A stretch of DNA of 64,000 nt from Desulfovibrio mangrovi (GTDB taxonomy: Bacteria > Desulfobacterota > Desulfovibrionia > Desulfovibrionales > Desulfovibrionaceae), in assembly GCF_026230175.1 (NCBI RefSeq), contig NZ_CP104208.1, forward strand, positions 620,001-684,000, in the 5' to 3' direction. The position numbers and the translations under genes are program-made. Below, in pieces: positions 17,775 through 27,681 of this stretch; the first letter of the stretch is position 1; each line of letters begins with the position of its first letter. The notes beneath the pieces were generated by a model, which saw nothing but the letters and a program-made list of their open reading frames with translations, had not been told where the DNA came from and did no database searches.

Positions 17775-19727
17775 ATGGCAATGATTAGCATCCAAAACGC
17801 GAGTTTGACCTTGGGCGGCCCTCTGCTGCTTGATGACGTGACCCTGCAGATAGAGGAAGGGCAGCGCGTCTGTCTGCTCGGACGAAACGGCGCGGGCAAG
17901 TCTACCTTCTTGCGGGTAATGCATGGCGACGTTCCGCTGGACAAGGGCATTGTTGCCCGCCAGCAGGGGCTTCGCGTATCCATGCTGCCGCAGGATGTTC
18001 CTCAGGGCATCAGCGGACAGGTTTATGGGGTTATTGCCGAGGGGATGGGCGAGGCTGGCAAGGCTCTTGCCGAATATCATGCCGTGAGCGTTCTGCTGGA
18101 GGCGGGGGAGTCTTCACCGGAATTGTCGGCGCGATTGCAGAAAGCTCAGCAGGGCCTTGATATCGGCGACGGCTGGACTGCTCATCAGACCGTTCAGAGC
18201 GTCATCAATCACCTGAAGCTGGATGCCGAGGCAGAGTTTGCAAGCCTTTCCGGAGGGATGAAGCGTCGCGTGATGCTGGCCCGGGCCCTTGCCGCGGAAC
18301 CCGATGTGCTGCTCCTTGACGAGCCCACCAACCATCTGGATGTGGATTCCATAGACTGGCTTGAAGAGTTTCTGCTCCGGCGGGTGCGCACGCTGGTGCT
18401 CATCACCCATGACCGTATGTTTCTGCGCAAGGTGGCAAACCGGATTATCGAACTGGACCGGGGGCATCTTGCAGACTGGTCCTGCGATTATGATACGTTT
18501 CTGGAGCGTAAGGACGGGCAGTTGCACGCGGAACAGCAGGAATGGGCCCGTCTCGACCAGAAGCTTGCCGAAGAGGAAGTCTGGATACGCAAGGGGATCA
18601 AGGCGCGCCGCACCCGTAACATGGGGCGCGTACGGGATCTCTACGCCTTGCGTGAGGAGCGCGCCAAACGTCGCGAACGGCTCGGCACCGTATCCATGCA
18701 GGTGCAGGAGGCGGAGCGCTCCGGCCAGCTCGTGGTGGAAGCCCGGAATCTGACCTACACCTATCCGGATGCCGATAAGCCCGTCATCAGCGATGCTTCC
18801 CTTGTCATCAGCCGTGGTGACAAGGTCGGCCTGCTCGGGCCAAACGGTGTGGGCAAGACCACCATGCTCAAACTGCTGCTAGGTCGTTTGCAACCGCAGT
18901 CCGGTACGGTGCGTCATGGCACGAGGCTGGAGATTGCCTATTTTGACCAGCTTCGGGCTGAGCTGGATGACAGCAAGTCCGTTCGGGACAACGTTGCAAA
19001 CGGGAACGATACCGTGGAGATCAACGGAGCCAGAAAGCATGTCGTCGGCTATCTCAAGGAGTTCCTGTTTGATCCTCAGCGCATTCACATGCCTGTCAGC
19101 TGTCTTTCCGGCGGGGAGCGGAACCGTCTGCTGCTCGCCCGTCTCTTCACCAAGCCGTCCAACGTGCTTGTTTTCGACGAACCTACCAACGATCTGGATA
19201 TGGAGACGCTGGATCTGCTGGAGGAACTGATTGCAGGCTATTCCGGTACGGTGCTTGTGGTCAGCCATGACAGGGCGTTTCTTAATAATGTGGTGACCTC
19301 CACCCTTGCTTTTGAGGGCAACGGCCGTGTCTGCGAATATGTGGGCGGCTATGATGACTGGTTGCGCCAGCGTCCGGAACCTGTTGCGCAGGCGGTTCCC
19401 CGTGAATCTGCGAAAAAGGCTGCGTCCAAGAGTGCCGAGGAGGGGGGAGCAGGACGCCAGAAGAAGCTCTCCTTTAATGAGCAGCGCGAACTGAGCGCTC
19501 TTCGAGAGGAGCTGGAGGCGTTGCCGGCCCGGGTCGCGGCTTTGGAAGAAGAGCAGCATACGTTGGAGGCGGATATGGCAGATCCCGGTTTCTACACGCG
19601 CGATCCGCAGGGCTTTGCTGCGGCAACGGACCGTCTTCAGGAGCTGGAGATGGAGCAGCTTGATTTGCTCGAACGCTGGGAGGCAGCCGAGCAGCGTGTG
19701 GCAGAGCTTGAGCAATTCAGGGAGTAG
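17775..19727 (+). CDS. uup: ABC-F family ATPase (Uup-like)
   Basis: A 650 aa cytosolic protein with two ABC domains and no membrane segment. Walker A sites are GRNGAGKST (residues 36-44) and GPNGVGKTT (355-363). Signatures are LSGGMKRRVMLA and LSGGERNRLLLA, with Walker B LLLDEPTNHLD and LVFDEPTNDLD. The linker between domains is rich in Arg and Lys, as in ABC-F proteins. The C-terminal ~100 residues form a coiled coil as in Uup, which contacts DNA or the ribosome. ABC-F proteins act on the ribosome rather than in transport. AAGGA precedes the ATG; ATG at 17781 is an alternative. Confidence 0.88.
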   Translation: MAMISIQNASLTLGGPLLLDDVTLQIEEGQRVCLLGRNGAGKSTFLRVMHGDVPLDKGIVARQQGLRVSMLPQDVPQGISGQVYGVIAEGMGEAGKALAEYHAVSVLLEAGESSPELSARLQKAQQGLDIGDGWTAHQTVQSVINHLKLDAEAEFASLSGGMKRRVMLARALAAEPDVLLLDEPTNHLDVDSIDWLEEFLLRRVRTLVLITHDRMFLRKVANRIIELDRGHLADWSCDYDTFLERKDGQLHAEQQEWARLDQKLAEEEVWIRKGIKARRTRNMGRVRDLYALREERAKRRERLGTVSMQVQEAERSGQLVVEARNLTYTYPDADKPVISDASLVISRGDKVGLLGPNGVGKTTMLKLLLGRLQPQSGTVRHGTRLEIAYFDQLRAELDDSKSVRDNVANGNDTVEINGARKHVVGYLKEFLFDPQRIHMPVSCLSGGERNRLLLARLFTKPSNVLVFDEPTNDLDMETLDLLEELIAGYSGTVLVVSHDRAFLNNVVTSTLAFEGNGRVCEYVGGYDDWLRQRPEPVAQAVPRESAKKAASKSAEEGGAGRQKKLSFNEQRELSALREELEALPARVAALEEEQHTLEADMADPGFYTRDPQGFAAATDRLQELEMEQLDLLERWEAAEQRVAELEQFRE

Positions 19728-19814
19728 CGGGGCTTAGACTGGTTATTGTTGTAATATAGATGTTTCTGTAATTGTCGTACCATCTCATGAACCCTTTTAT
19801 ATAAGGAGTATGGT

Positions 19815-20594
19815 ATGTGGCACGACAAGAATGGAAATCCTATCCTTACGAATGGTTATCAGTCTGGCCTTTCTTTGGGCTCTTCGTTTGCAGTCCCTTC
19901 GGCAGCGGAAGAGCGGTATGTTGCCAAGTTCAGGAACCTTCAGTTCGAAAGGGAATCCCTGCACAACAACCTCTGCTTCGTTCCCATCAGTCTTGGGCAG
20001 GATTACCACGAGGGCAACAAGCTCGACTCAATTATGCGGCTTGTGGAAAAGACCTTCCGCGAGTGCGTCATCATCGTTTCGGATATGCTGCACAGGCATA
20101 CGTTGCGTATTGCCGATCCGGAACTTTCTGTGGAGCGGGCCTTCGTCAAGTCCGTCAATGTGGGCAAGCGGTGGGTTGAGGAAAATGCCGGAGCGTGGGC
20201 CGGCCTTTCCATTCCCTATCGCCTTGTCTATTGGAGCGACCTGCTCGGCATGGAAGCCTATCCGGACCACCGGAAGCAGCTTGATGCCTTTTGTGGGCGT
20301 GACAGTGCGGCAAGCAACCTCGTGGATACCATGGTGAGTCACTTTGTTGACTCCGCCTGCCGGGAAGAAACGCCTGAAGAGGAGCGCGCACGGGTTGCGG
20401 TATTGAGCAGGGAATACCTGCTTGAAGAACATGCCATCCAGTTGCGAATGCTTCCTGAGATGTTCCCTGATCATCATTTCATCTATCCGCACACCAATCG
20501 GCTTGATCCTCTCATGGATTTCTATGAGCGGATGACAGGCAATGTCTGCCGGTGGCTTCGCGTGCGTATTAGCAGAAAGGGGAAGAGCGTATAG
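19815..20594 (+). CDS. tRNA-dependent cyclodipeptide synthase homologue (XYP type)
   Basis: A 259 aa protein. The stretch CFVPISLGQDYHEGN (residues 54-68) matches the AlbC region that carries the nucleophilic serine, placing it at Ser59 (AlbC Ser37). REYLLEE (199-205) supplies Tyr201 and Glu205, the equivalents of AlbC Tyr178 and Glu182 with identical spacing. FIYPH (222-226) supplies Tyr224-Pro225, the Tyr202 position followed by Pro, which defines the XYP subfamily. This family joins two aminoacyl-tRNA-bound amino acids into a diketopiperazine. No oxidase, P450 or methyltransferase tailoring gene lies beside it. TAAGGAG sits 6 bases before the ATG. The amino acid substrates cannot be predicted. 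Confidence 0.75.
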   Translation: MWHDKNGNPILTNGYQSGLSLGSSFAVPSAAEERYVAKFRNLQFERESLHNNLCFVPISLGQDYHEGNKLDSIMRLVEKTFRECVIIVSDMLHRHTLRIADPELSVERAFVKSVNVGKRWVEENAGAWAGLSIPYRLVYWSDLLGMEAYPDHRKQLDAFCGRDSAASNLVDTMVSHFVDSACREETPEEERARVAVLSREYLLEEHAIQLRMLPEMFPDHHFIYPHTNRLDPLMDFYERMTGNVCRWLRVRISRKGKSV

Positions 20595-20644
20595 CGGGAG
20601 AGATGTGGCTTTTTTTTGACTCGGACCTGACAATCTAACTGATT

Positions 20645-20702
20645 GCCCATCTTTCATGAAGTGTTGTACGTTGTAACATCTGAATGAAAGGTGGGCTTTT
20701 TT
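20645..20702 (+). terminator. Terminator hairpin that contains the next gene's Shine-Dalgarno
   Basis: GCCCATCTTTCAT (20645-20657) pairs with ATGAAAGGTGGGC (20684-20696) over 13 bp with one G-U pair. The loop holds a further GTGTT/AACAT stem. Six T follow, and the ATG of the binding-protein gene starts at the next base. The ribosome binding site AAGGTGGG lies in the right arm. It therefore looks like the end of the cyclodipeptide synthase transcript and also like a block on expression of the next gene. Confidence 0.75.
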
Positions 20703-21443
20703 ATGCGAAGACTGCTTCTGCTGTTGGCATTGGTGGTATTCTTCCCCGGGGGGGGATCTGCTGCCGGCATTGATAAGGTGATAGTCGTGGGACCTTCGTG
20801 GGACCGTTTCACCAATATGGACGGAACAGGGCTGTATCATGAGATATTGAACGAGGTGTTTGCCCTGCACGGCATAACTGTCGTTCGCGAATATGTACCT
20901 TCCGAGCGGGCCTACGATCTTGTCAGAGCTGGCAGGGCAGACATGATGACCTGTCATGACGTGGCGAAAGCCCCCTTGCAACTGGCAAAATATCCTATGT
21001 TTGCCGGGCCTTACCATGTATTTTACAATAAGGAACGCGTTGGGGAGTGGAAAGGGGAGGAAAGCCTTCGTGACAAGGTCGTAGCCTGGCGAATCGGCTA
21101 TTACACGGTAAAGAATTTTCCTGTTCCCATACAGCCAAAGGAAGTGAAGACGGGGACTTCTGCCCTCGGCATGGTGCTTCTCGGCAGAGCAGATTTTTAT
21201 GTGGATGATCTGTCTTTTATAGATACGTCCATTAAGGAAAACAAACTTCCGTTCGATAGGGCAGACTATGATGTCCGCATGGCCGGATACCGCACCTACC
21301 ATCCGGTGTTGTTGGAGTCTGAGCGGGGAGAGCGGATCAAGACATTGTATGATCAGGGCATGGAGCAGCTCATCCATAACGGAAAGCTGCGTGAGATCTT
21401 TGCCAAGTGGGGGTTTGAGTACCCGCCTTATACCATTGAGTAG
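20703..21443 (+). CDS. Orphan periplasmic amino-acid-type substrate-binding protein 1
   Basis: A 246 aa protein with a signal peptide (residues 1-20, ending near SAAG). The rest fits the SBP_bac_3 family (type II periplasmic binding fold). The start at 20703 is set by the signal peptide; a GTG at 20691 would add residues before it. No permease or ATPase gene is nearby, so it may serve sensing rather than transport. It is a tandem paralogue of the next gene: both have GPSW, the FTN-DGTGLYHEILN block, ALGMV and LGRADFY-DDL-FI. Its start codon abuts a terminator hairpin. Confidence 0.82.
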   Translation: MRRLLLLLALVVFFPGGGSAAGIDKVIVVGPSWDRFTNMDGTGLYHEILNEVFALHGITVVREYVPSERAYDLVRAGRADMMTCHDVAKAPLQLAKYPMFAGPYHVFYNKERVGEWKGEESLRDKVVAWRIGYYTVKNFPVPIQPKEVKTGTSALGMVLLGRADFYVDDLSFIDTSIKENKLPFDRADYDVRMAGYRTYHPVLLESERGERIKTLYDQGMEQLIHNGKLREIFAKWGFEYPPYTIE

Positions 21444-21564
21444 GGCTTGGGGTGTGGACCCAGGGGCTTTAATCGCTTGGTGATAGGGTGCGACTGTGTT
21501 TGATCATGCCGTGGTGGTTGCTTGGCAGAAATGATTATATGGATTTATTGCCTCCGGGGGATTC

Positions 21565-22308
21565 ATGAAGCGGTACGTGCTTTCTTTACTTCTTGTCCTG
21601 CTTGTTTCTTCGTGGGGACATGCTGCCGACTTGGGTGAAATAGTTGTTGTAGGTCCTTCATGGAACAAATTCACCAATCATGACGGCACGGGTCTGTATC
21701 ATGAGATCCTCAACAAGATTTTTACGGAGCAGGGGGTGCCTGTCCGCCGCATTTATGTCTCTTCTCAGCGGGGAAACGACCTTGTTGCCGCCGGCAAAGC
21801 GGATATGATGACGTGCAGGGACCGCGCCCCTTCTCCATTGTTTCTGGCTCGCTATGCCATGTATGAAGGTGAGTTTCATTGCTTCTTCAATCTCAAACGG
21901 CAGGGCGTCTGGCAGGGGCCGGAGAGCATGGCAGGCAAGTCTGTTGTCTTCCGGCTCGGTTACTATGCCCCGAAGAATTTTCCTGAAGGTACAATCCTCA
22001 AGGAAGTAAAAACGGCAGATGCCGCTCTGGGCATGGTTGTTCTGGGGCGGGCAGACTTCTACATTGACGATCTGAATTTTATCAATGAGTCCGTCAAAGC
22101 GAGTACTGTTCCGTTCAGCAAGGACGATTACGATATTCAGGTGGCCGGGAGACGTCAGTATTTTCCAGTTCTTAGAGACTCGCTTCGCGGCAGACAGATA
22201 GAAGAGATGTATGCAAAGGGAATTGAGAGGCTTCATGCTTCCGGAGAGTTACAATCGATTTTTGAAAAGTGGGGATTCCCCTATCCTCACTACGAGTTTT
22301 CTGAATAG
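21565..22308 (+). CDS. Orphan periplasmic amino-acid-type substrate-binding protein 2
   Basis: A 247 aa protein with a signal peptide (MKRYVLSLLLVLLVSSWGHA) and an SBP_bac_3 fold. It is the tandem paralogue of the preceding gene, with roughly half the residues shared and the same block order. Ligand-contact regions differ in places (for example MTCHDVAKAP against MTCRDRAPSP), so specificity may have diverged. It ends 14 bases before the hybrid sensor kinase, and no transporter subunits are present. This suggests that it delivers a ligand signal to the kinase. GGGGGA lies just upstream of the ATG. Confidence 0.83.
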   Translation: MKRYVLSLLLVLLVSSWGHAADLGEIVVVGPSWNKFTNHDGTGLYHEILNKIFTEQGVPVRRIYVSSQRGNDLVAAGKADMMTCRDRAPSPLFLARYAMYEGEFHCFFNLKRQGVWQGPESMAGKSVVFRLGYYAPKNFPEGTILKEVKTADAALGMVVLGRADFYIDDLNFINESVKASTVPFSKDDYDIQVAGRRQYFPVLRDSLRGRQIEEMYAKGIERLHASGELQSIFEKWGFPYPHYEFSE

Positions 22309-22322
22309 TTCCGGAGCGCTGC

Positions 22323-24797
22323 ATGGCCGAAGCTAAACGCAGTCCTTTTTTCGTACCTATCAAGAACTCGGTGGCAACCTTGCTGTTACGCAAGGTGTTT
22401 TTGCTGTACGTGCTGGTCACGTGCCTGCTTACGGCAGGGCAACTGATCAATGAATACATCTCCACCCATGACAAAGTGACCCGGTCGATTGCCTCTCTGG
22501 AAACTGTTGTTTCCGAGGGGTTGGCTGCGGCCATTTATAATGTGGATGACTTGCAGATCCGTACCATCGTGAACGGCATGCTTGAGACGCCGGAACTGGT
22601 GGGAGTGCGCGTTGAAACGGAGTTTCAGGGGGCATTTGAAGCCAATTCGCTTGAGAGGCCCCTGCCGTTTGCCGCTCCTGCATTCGGCGAGAATGGCATG
22701 TTGCTTAATGTCGAAGGAACAGGAGAACGGGACAGCCTTTTCTGGAACACCTTCCCGATCATGTACATGGAATCGGGCGGGCAGCCCTATGTAATTGGGG
22801 CGTTAACGCTGTTTTCCAGTGAGAATATTGTTCTCAGCGAAGTGTGGGAAGATCTCATCATCATTCTCGTCAATGCCCTTATCAAGGCTGTTGCCTTGTG
22901 GGTTATCTTCCTCTGGTTTGCCCGCAAGATACTTTCCCGTCCGCTCGAAAAATTGACCAGCGCCACAGCCATGGTCAGCATGGATAATCTTGAGAGTATT
23001 CAGGTTGCCATGGAGTCGGATAGCCGCAACGAACTGACGGTTCTTGCGGAAGCCTTCAATGCGATGCTGGCCAATCTGCTCGTCATGCGTAAGGAGTCGG
23101 AGCGGCTTGCCGTAAGCTTGCAGGATGCCAGCCGCCAGATTGAGGAGTACAGCTGGTCGCTTGAAGACAAGGTTGAAGAACGGACCCGTCAATTGGATGA
23201 GAAGAATGCCGAGCTGCAGGTTGCCATCGACAAATTGCAGAAGGCCAAGGAGCAGGCGGAGTCCGCCACGCGTTCCAAAAGCCAGTTCCTCGCCACTATG
23301 AGCCACGAAATCCGCACCCCCATGAATGTCATTCTCGGAATGGCGGAGGTGTTGACCGAGGCAGAGCTTTCAAGAGAGCAACAGGAAAATGTGAAGGTGC
23401 TGCGCCAGGCTGGTGAGGGACTTATGGAACTCATCAACGACATTCTGGATCTCTCCAAGGTCGAGTCCGGCCAGTTCATGCTGGAGCATATTGAATTCGA
23501 TCTGCAGAAGGTGGTGGACAAGACGCTCAGATCTCTGGCTGTGCGGGCGCATGAGAAAGGACTGGAAATTGGATGGCGTCTGGCTCCACACGTGCCGCAT
23601 CGGTTGAAGGGAGATCCCACGAGGCTGCGTCAGGTTCTGATCAATCTGATCGGCAACGCGGTCAAATTCACAGAGCGGGGCGAGGTCATTCTTGAGGTGA
23701 ATGCCAATCCGGACAGTATGGATCCGGGCAACCTTCTTTTCACGGTCCGGGACTCGGGGATTGGTGTGCCTCCTTCCCTGCATGGCAGAATATTCGAGAC
23801 CTTTTCGCAGGCTGATTCCTCGACGACGCGAAAGTTCGGTGGAACCGGACTTGGTCTGGCTATCTGCCGCCATCTTGTCAGTCTTATGGGCGGGCATATC
23901 GGGGTGGAAAGCGATGGGTTTTCCGGCTCCATTTTTTCTTTCACGGCCAACTTTGAAGTCTGCAGCAGGCAGCTTGCAAAGACCAAAGGGGCGAAGACCG
24001 TGGCCGGCAAACGTGTGCTTGTGGTAGAGCCCCACGTCTTTACCCGCAGCTTGCTGCATGAATATCTGGAAGATTTTGGTGCAGCCGTGGAAGTGCTGGG
24101 CAGTCTGGAGGGGGCGGCCGTATGCATTCGGGAACTTGCGGCACAAGGGCGCCCCGTCGAACTGGTTGTGACGGTTCTGCCAAATGAACGGGCAGAGGTG
24201 GGAGGGCAGAGCGTCGCTTCGTATCTGGGAGCACTGGTGGATGAAGGCGTACGGCGATCCGTGTTGCTTTGTACGCTTGGATGCGGGGTCGGAGCAGTTC
24301 CTGGCGGGCTTTACTATACTTCTTTGGTAAAGCCGATTGCTCCGCATTCGCTTGCCGAGGCGCTGGATGAGGTGCTGGCTTCAAAAGCGGAACCGGAAGA
24401 GCCTGCTTCGCATGCAATGGGGGATGGCCGCGCTCTGCGCATTCTGCTCGTGGACGATTCTCCCAATAACCGCATGGTGGTGGAACTGTTCCTGCGCCGA
24501 ACTCCTCACGAGCTTGTCATGGCGGAGAATGGTCAGGATGGGGTGGACCGCTTTGCGAATGAATTCTTTGACGTGGTGCTCATGGATATTGAAATGCCGG
24601 TCATGGATGGTCTGACAGCAACATCACGTATCCGTGAATTGGAGCGGCAACGGGGAGGGGGGCAGGTGCCCGTCATCGCGCTTACTGCCCATGCCCTTGA
24701 GGAAGAGAAGAAAAGGGCTTTTGATGCCGGCTGTACCGGATTCTTGACCAAGCCAGTGCATAAGAATGTTTTGCTTACAGAATTGTCGCAGCTGTAA
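22323..24797 (+). CDS. Hybrid sensor histidine kinase with two receiver domains, the first degenerate
   Basis: An 824 aa protein. Transmembrane helices lie near residues 20-42 and 180-200, flanking a periplasmic sensor of about 135 residues. A HAMP domain (about 200-255) and coiled coil follow. The HisKA box is SQFLATMSHEIRTPMN with His328. The ATPase domain has N-box LINLIGNAVKFTE, then DSGIGVP and GGTGLGLAIC. A receiver-like domain (RVLVVEPHVFTRS, about 562-680) lacks the acidic pair and phospho-acceptor. A second receiver is complete (ILLVDDSPNN, phospho-acceptor Asp755, later Thr and Lys). No DNA-binding output is fused. It follows the binding-protein gene within 14 bases. Confidence 0.9.
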   Translation: MAEAKRSPFFVPIKNSVATLLLRKVFLLYVLVTCLLTAGQLINEYISTHDKVTRSIASLETVVSEGLAAAIYNVDDLQIRTIVNGMLETPELVGVRVETEFQGAFEANSLERPLPFAAPAFGENGMLLNVEGTGERDSLFWNTFPIMYMESGGQPYVIGALTLFSSENIVLSEVWEDLIIILVNALIKAVALWVIFLWFARKILSRPLEKLTSATAMVSMDNLESIQVAMESDSRNELTVLAEAFNAMLANLLVMRKESERLAVSLQDASRQIEEYSWSLEDKVEERTRQLDEKNAELQVAIDKLQKAKEQAESATRSKSQFLATMSHEIRTPMNVILGMAEVLTEAELSREQQENVKVLRQAGEGLMELINDILDLSKVESGQFMLEHIEFDLQKVVDKTLRSLAVRAHEKGLEIGWRLAPHVPHRLKGDPTRLRQVLINLIGNAVKFTERGEVILEVNANPDSMDPGNLLFTVRDSGIGVPPSLHGRIFETFSQADSSTTRKFGGTGLGLAICRHLVSLMGGHIGVESDGFSGSIFSFTANFEVCSRQLAKTKGAKTVAGKRVLVVEPHVFTRSLLHEYLEDFGAAVEVLGSLEGAAVCIRELAAQGRPVELVVTVLPNERAEVGGQSVASYLGALVDEGVRRSVLLCTLGCGVGAVPGGLYYTSLVKPIAPHSLAEALDEVLASKAEPEEPASHAMGDGRALRILLVDDSPNNRMVVELFLRRTPHELVMAENGQDGVDRFANEFFDVVLMDIEMPVMDGLTATSRIRELERQRGGGQVPVIALTAHALEEEKKRAFDAGCTGFLTKPVHKNVLLTELSQL

Positions 24798-25007
24798 CGG
24801 TTTGATATTTTTATTTTTTACAAAAAAAATGAAAAAAAATGCACTTGCCCCCTTTTCAAGGCGGAAAAGTGATTTATTATCCCGTCAGCGTTCGGGAAGC
24901 TTATTCCCGACGTTGATTTCTCCCGCTTTTTCAGCGGGTATTTTATGTACATAACTTGCGGTGCCCGTTCCGCTGTATGCGGAACCTGCCTTTGAAAAGA
25001 CCATGTG

Positions 25008-25036
25008 TTGCAAGCGGGGGCAGGAAGGGGTATATA
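25008..25036 (+). promoter_or_regulatory. Promoter of groESL
   Basis: -35 TTGCAA (25008-25013), 17-base spacer, -10 TATATA (25031-25036). Transcription should begin near 25043, just before the CIRCE element, so HrcA bound there would block it. Confidence 0.7.
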
Positions 25037-25047
25037 TCCGCGCGGTA

Positions 25048-25074
25048 TTGGCACTCGACTCGTTTGAGTGCTAA
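25048..25074 (+). promoter_or_regulatory. CIRCE operator (HrcA binding site)
   Basis: TTGGCACTC, nine bases, GAGTGCTAA. The consensus is TTAGCACTC-N9-GAGTGCTAA, so only one base differs. It is the binding site of the heat-shock repressor HrcA. No hrcA gene lies in the window. Confidence 0.93.
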
Positions 25075-25114
25075 CAGAAAAGTCGAATATGAAAAAATGT
25101 TGGAGGGTTATAGT

Positions 25115-25399
25115 ATGAATCTGAAGCCTTTGAGCGATCGCGTTCTGGTTAAGCGTCTTGAAGCCGAAGAAAAGACCGCCGGTGGTCTTTACATTCCTGA
25201 TACCGCCAAGGAAAAGCCCTCTCGTGGCGAAGTCGTTGCGGTAGGCCCCGGTAAGGTTGAAAACGGCAACACCATTGCCATGACCGTTGCTGTCGGCAAT
25301 GTTGTTCTCTTCAACAAGTACGCTGGTACCGAGATCAAGATCGACGGTAACGACTTCCTCGTAATGCGCGAAGACGACATTCTCGCCATCATCGCCTAA
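25115..25399 (+). CDS. groES: Co-chaperonin GroES
   Basis: A 94 aa protein beginning [19 protein letters not shown], the standard GroES N terminus. GGAGGG lies 7 bases before the ATG at 25115. The mobile loop region ([16 protein letters not shown]) and the end DDILAIIA are typical. It caps GroEL during protein folding in the cytosol. It is the first gene of the CIRCE-controlled operon, 39 bases before groEL. Confidence 0.97.
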   Translation: MNLKPLSDRVLVKRLEAEEKTAGGLYIPDTAKEKPSRGEVVAVGPGKVENGNTIAMTVAVGNVVLFNKYAGTEIKIDGNDFLVMREDDILAIIA

Positions 25400-27073
<1,674 letters not shown>

Positions 27074-27100
27074 ATCGCCGTCTGGCAAATCTGCCTCTTT

Positions 27101-27130
27101 GGGCCGGAGTTTTCTCCGGCCCTTTTTTTT
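27101..27130 (+). terminator. Intrinsic terminator of groESL
   Basis: GGGCCGGAG, loop, CTCCGGCCC followed by eight T. Confidence 0.9.
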
Positions 27131-27214
27131 ATCCAAAAACTGAGCTATGCATTGTTCTGTGTAAGGTGATTTGATGAAGACACACGTTTTTGGGGAATGG
27201 CAAAGGAGTCCTGA

Positions 27215-27538
27215 ATGGTTTTGAACAGGCAGGGGGCGATGCGCATGTTGGGTATCGACCCGGAATCGTATGATGAGTTGCTAGCCATTATGCGCAGCGA
27301 GTTGTGCAATTGGTTGGACTATTTCAGTGAAACTGGGGGAAATGGGCTGGATGTCATGCGTTCGCGTGCGCATCGGCTCAAGAGTGATGCCGCCAATATC
27401 GGTGCGGAGAGGGTGCGGCATACTGCGCGGGCTTTGGAGCAATCCATCCGTGAAGGACAGGATGAGGGTTCGGTGGAACACTTCCGGCGCGTTCTGGTGC
27501 AGGATCTGCGCGACCTTCAGCGTGAGATCGGTCCATAG
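27215..27538 (+). CDS. Free-standing histidine phosphotransfer (Hpt) domain protein
   Basis: A 107 aa protein made of one Hpt four-helix domain. The motif AHRLKSDAANIGAERV carries the phospho-accepting His53; the family pattern is H-x-L-K-G-x-A-x-x-(L/I)-G. A Ser replaces the usual Gly, which is tolerated. AAAGGAG sits upstream of the ATG. It would relay phosphate between receiver domains. The hybrid kinase 2.4 kb upstream ends in a receiver and lacks its own Hpt, so it is a possible partner, though groESL lies between. Confidence 0.8.
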   Translation: MVLNRQGAMRMLGIDPESYDELLAIMRSELCNWLDYFSETGGNGLDVMRSRAHRLKSDAANIGAERVRHTARALEQSIREGQDEGSVEHFRRVLVQDLRDLQREIGP

Positions 27539-27568
27539 AAAGCGTCTCGGTTCAGCATAATACCGTCA

Positions 27569-27593
27569 CCCCCTAAAGGGATGGGGGCATTTT
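27569..27593 (+). terminator. Weak terminator-like hairpin after the Hpt gene
   Basis: CCCCC (27569-27573), loop, GGGGG (27583-27587), then CATTTT. The stem is short and the T-run weak. Confidence 0.4.
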
Positions 27594-27681
27594 GACGATG
27601 AGGGAGTGTAGGACTGCAGAAGACTGTCTTCTGCCGCGCCTTCCCGATAATCAGAATGGACCATGAGCAGGGGAACGGGCC

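Larger units (their letters stand above)
24798..25114 (+). other. 317-base intergenic region upstream of groES
   Basis: No gene is seen; an open frame from 24956 into groES lacks a start signal. It holds two small hairpins, TCGGGAA/TTCCCGA (24892-24910) and CCCGCT/AGCGGG followed by TATTTTAT (24922-24938). These may end the kinase transcript. The heat-shock promoter and CIRCE operator follow. Confidence 0.6.

Noticed and set aside
24956-25114. N-terminal extension of groES
   Set aside because: It would be read through the promoter and CIRCE element. The ATG at 25115 has a strong ribosome binding site and the family N terminus.
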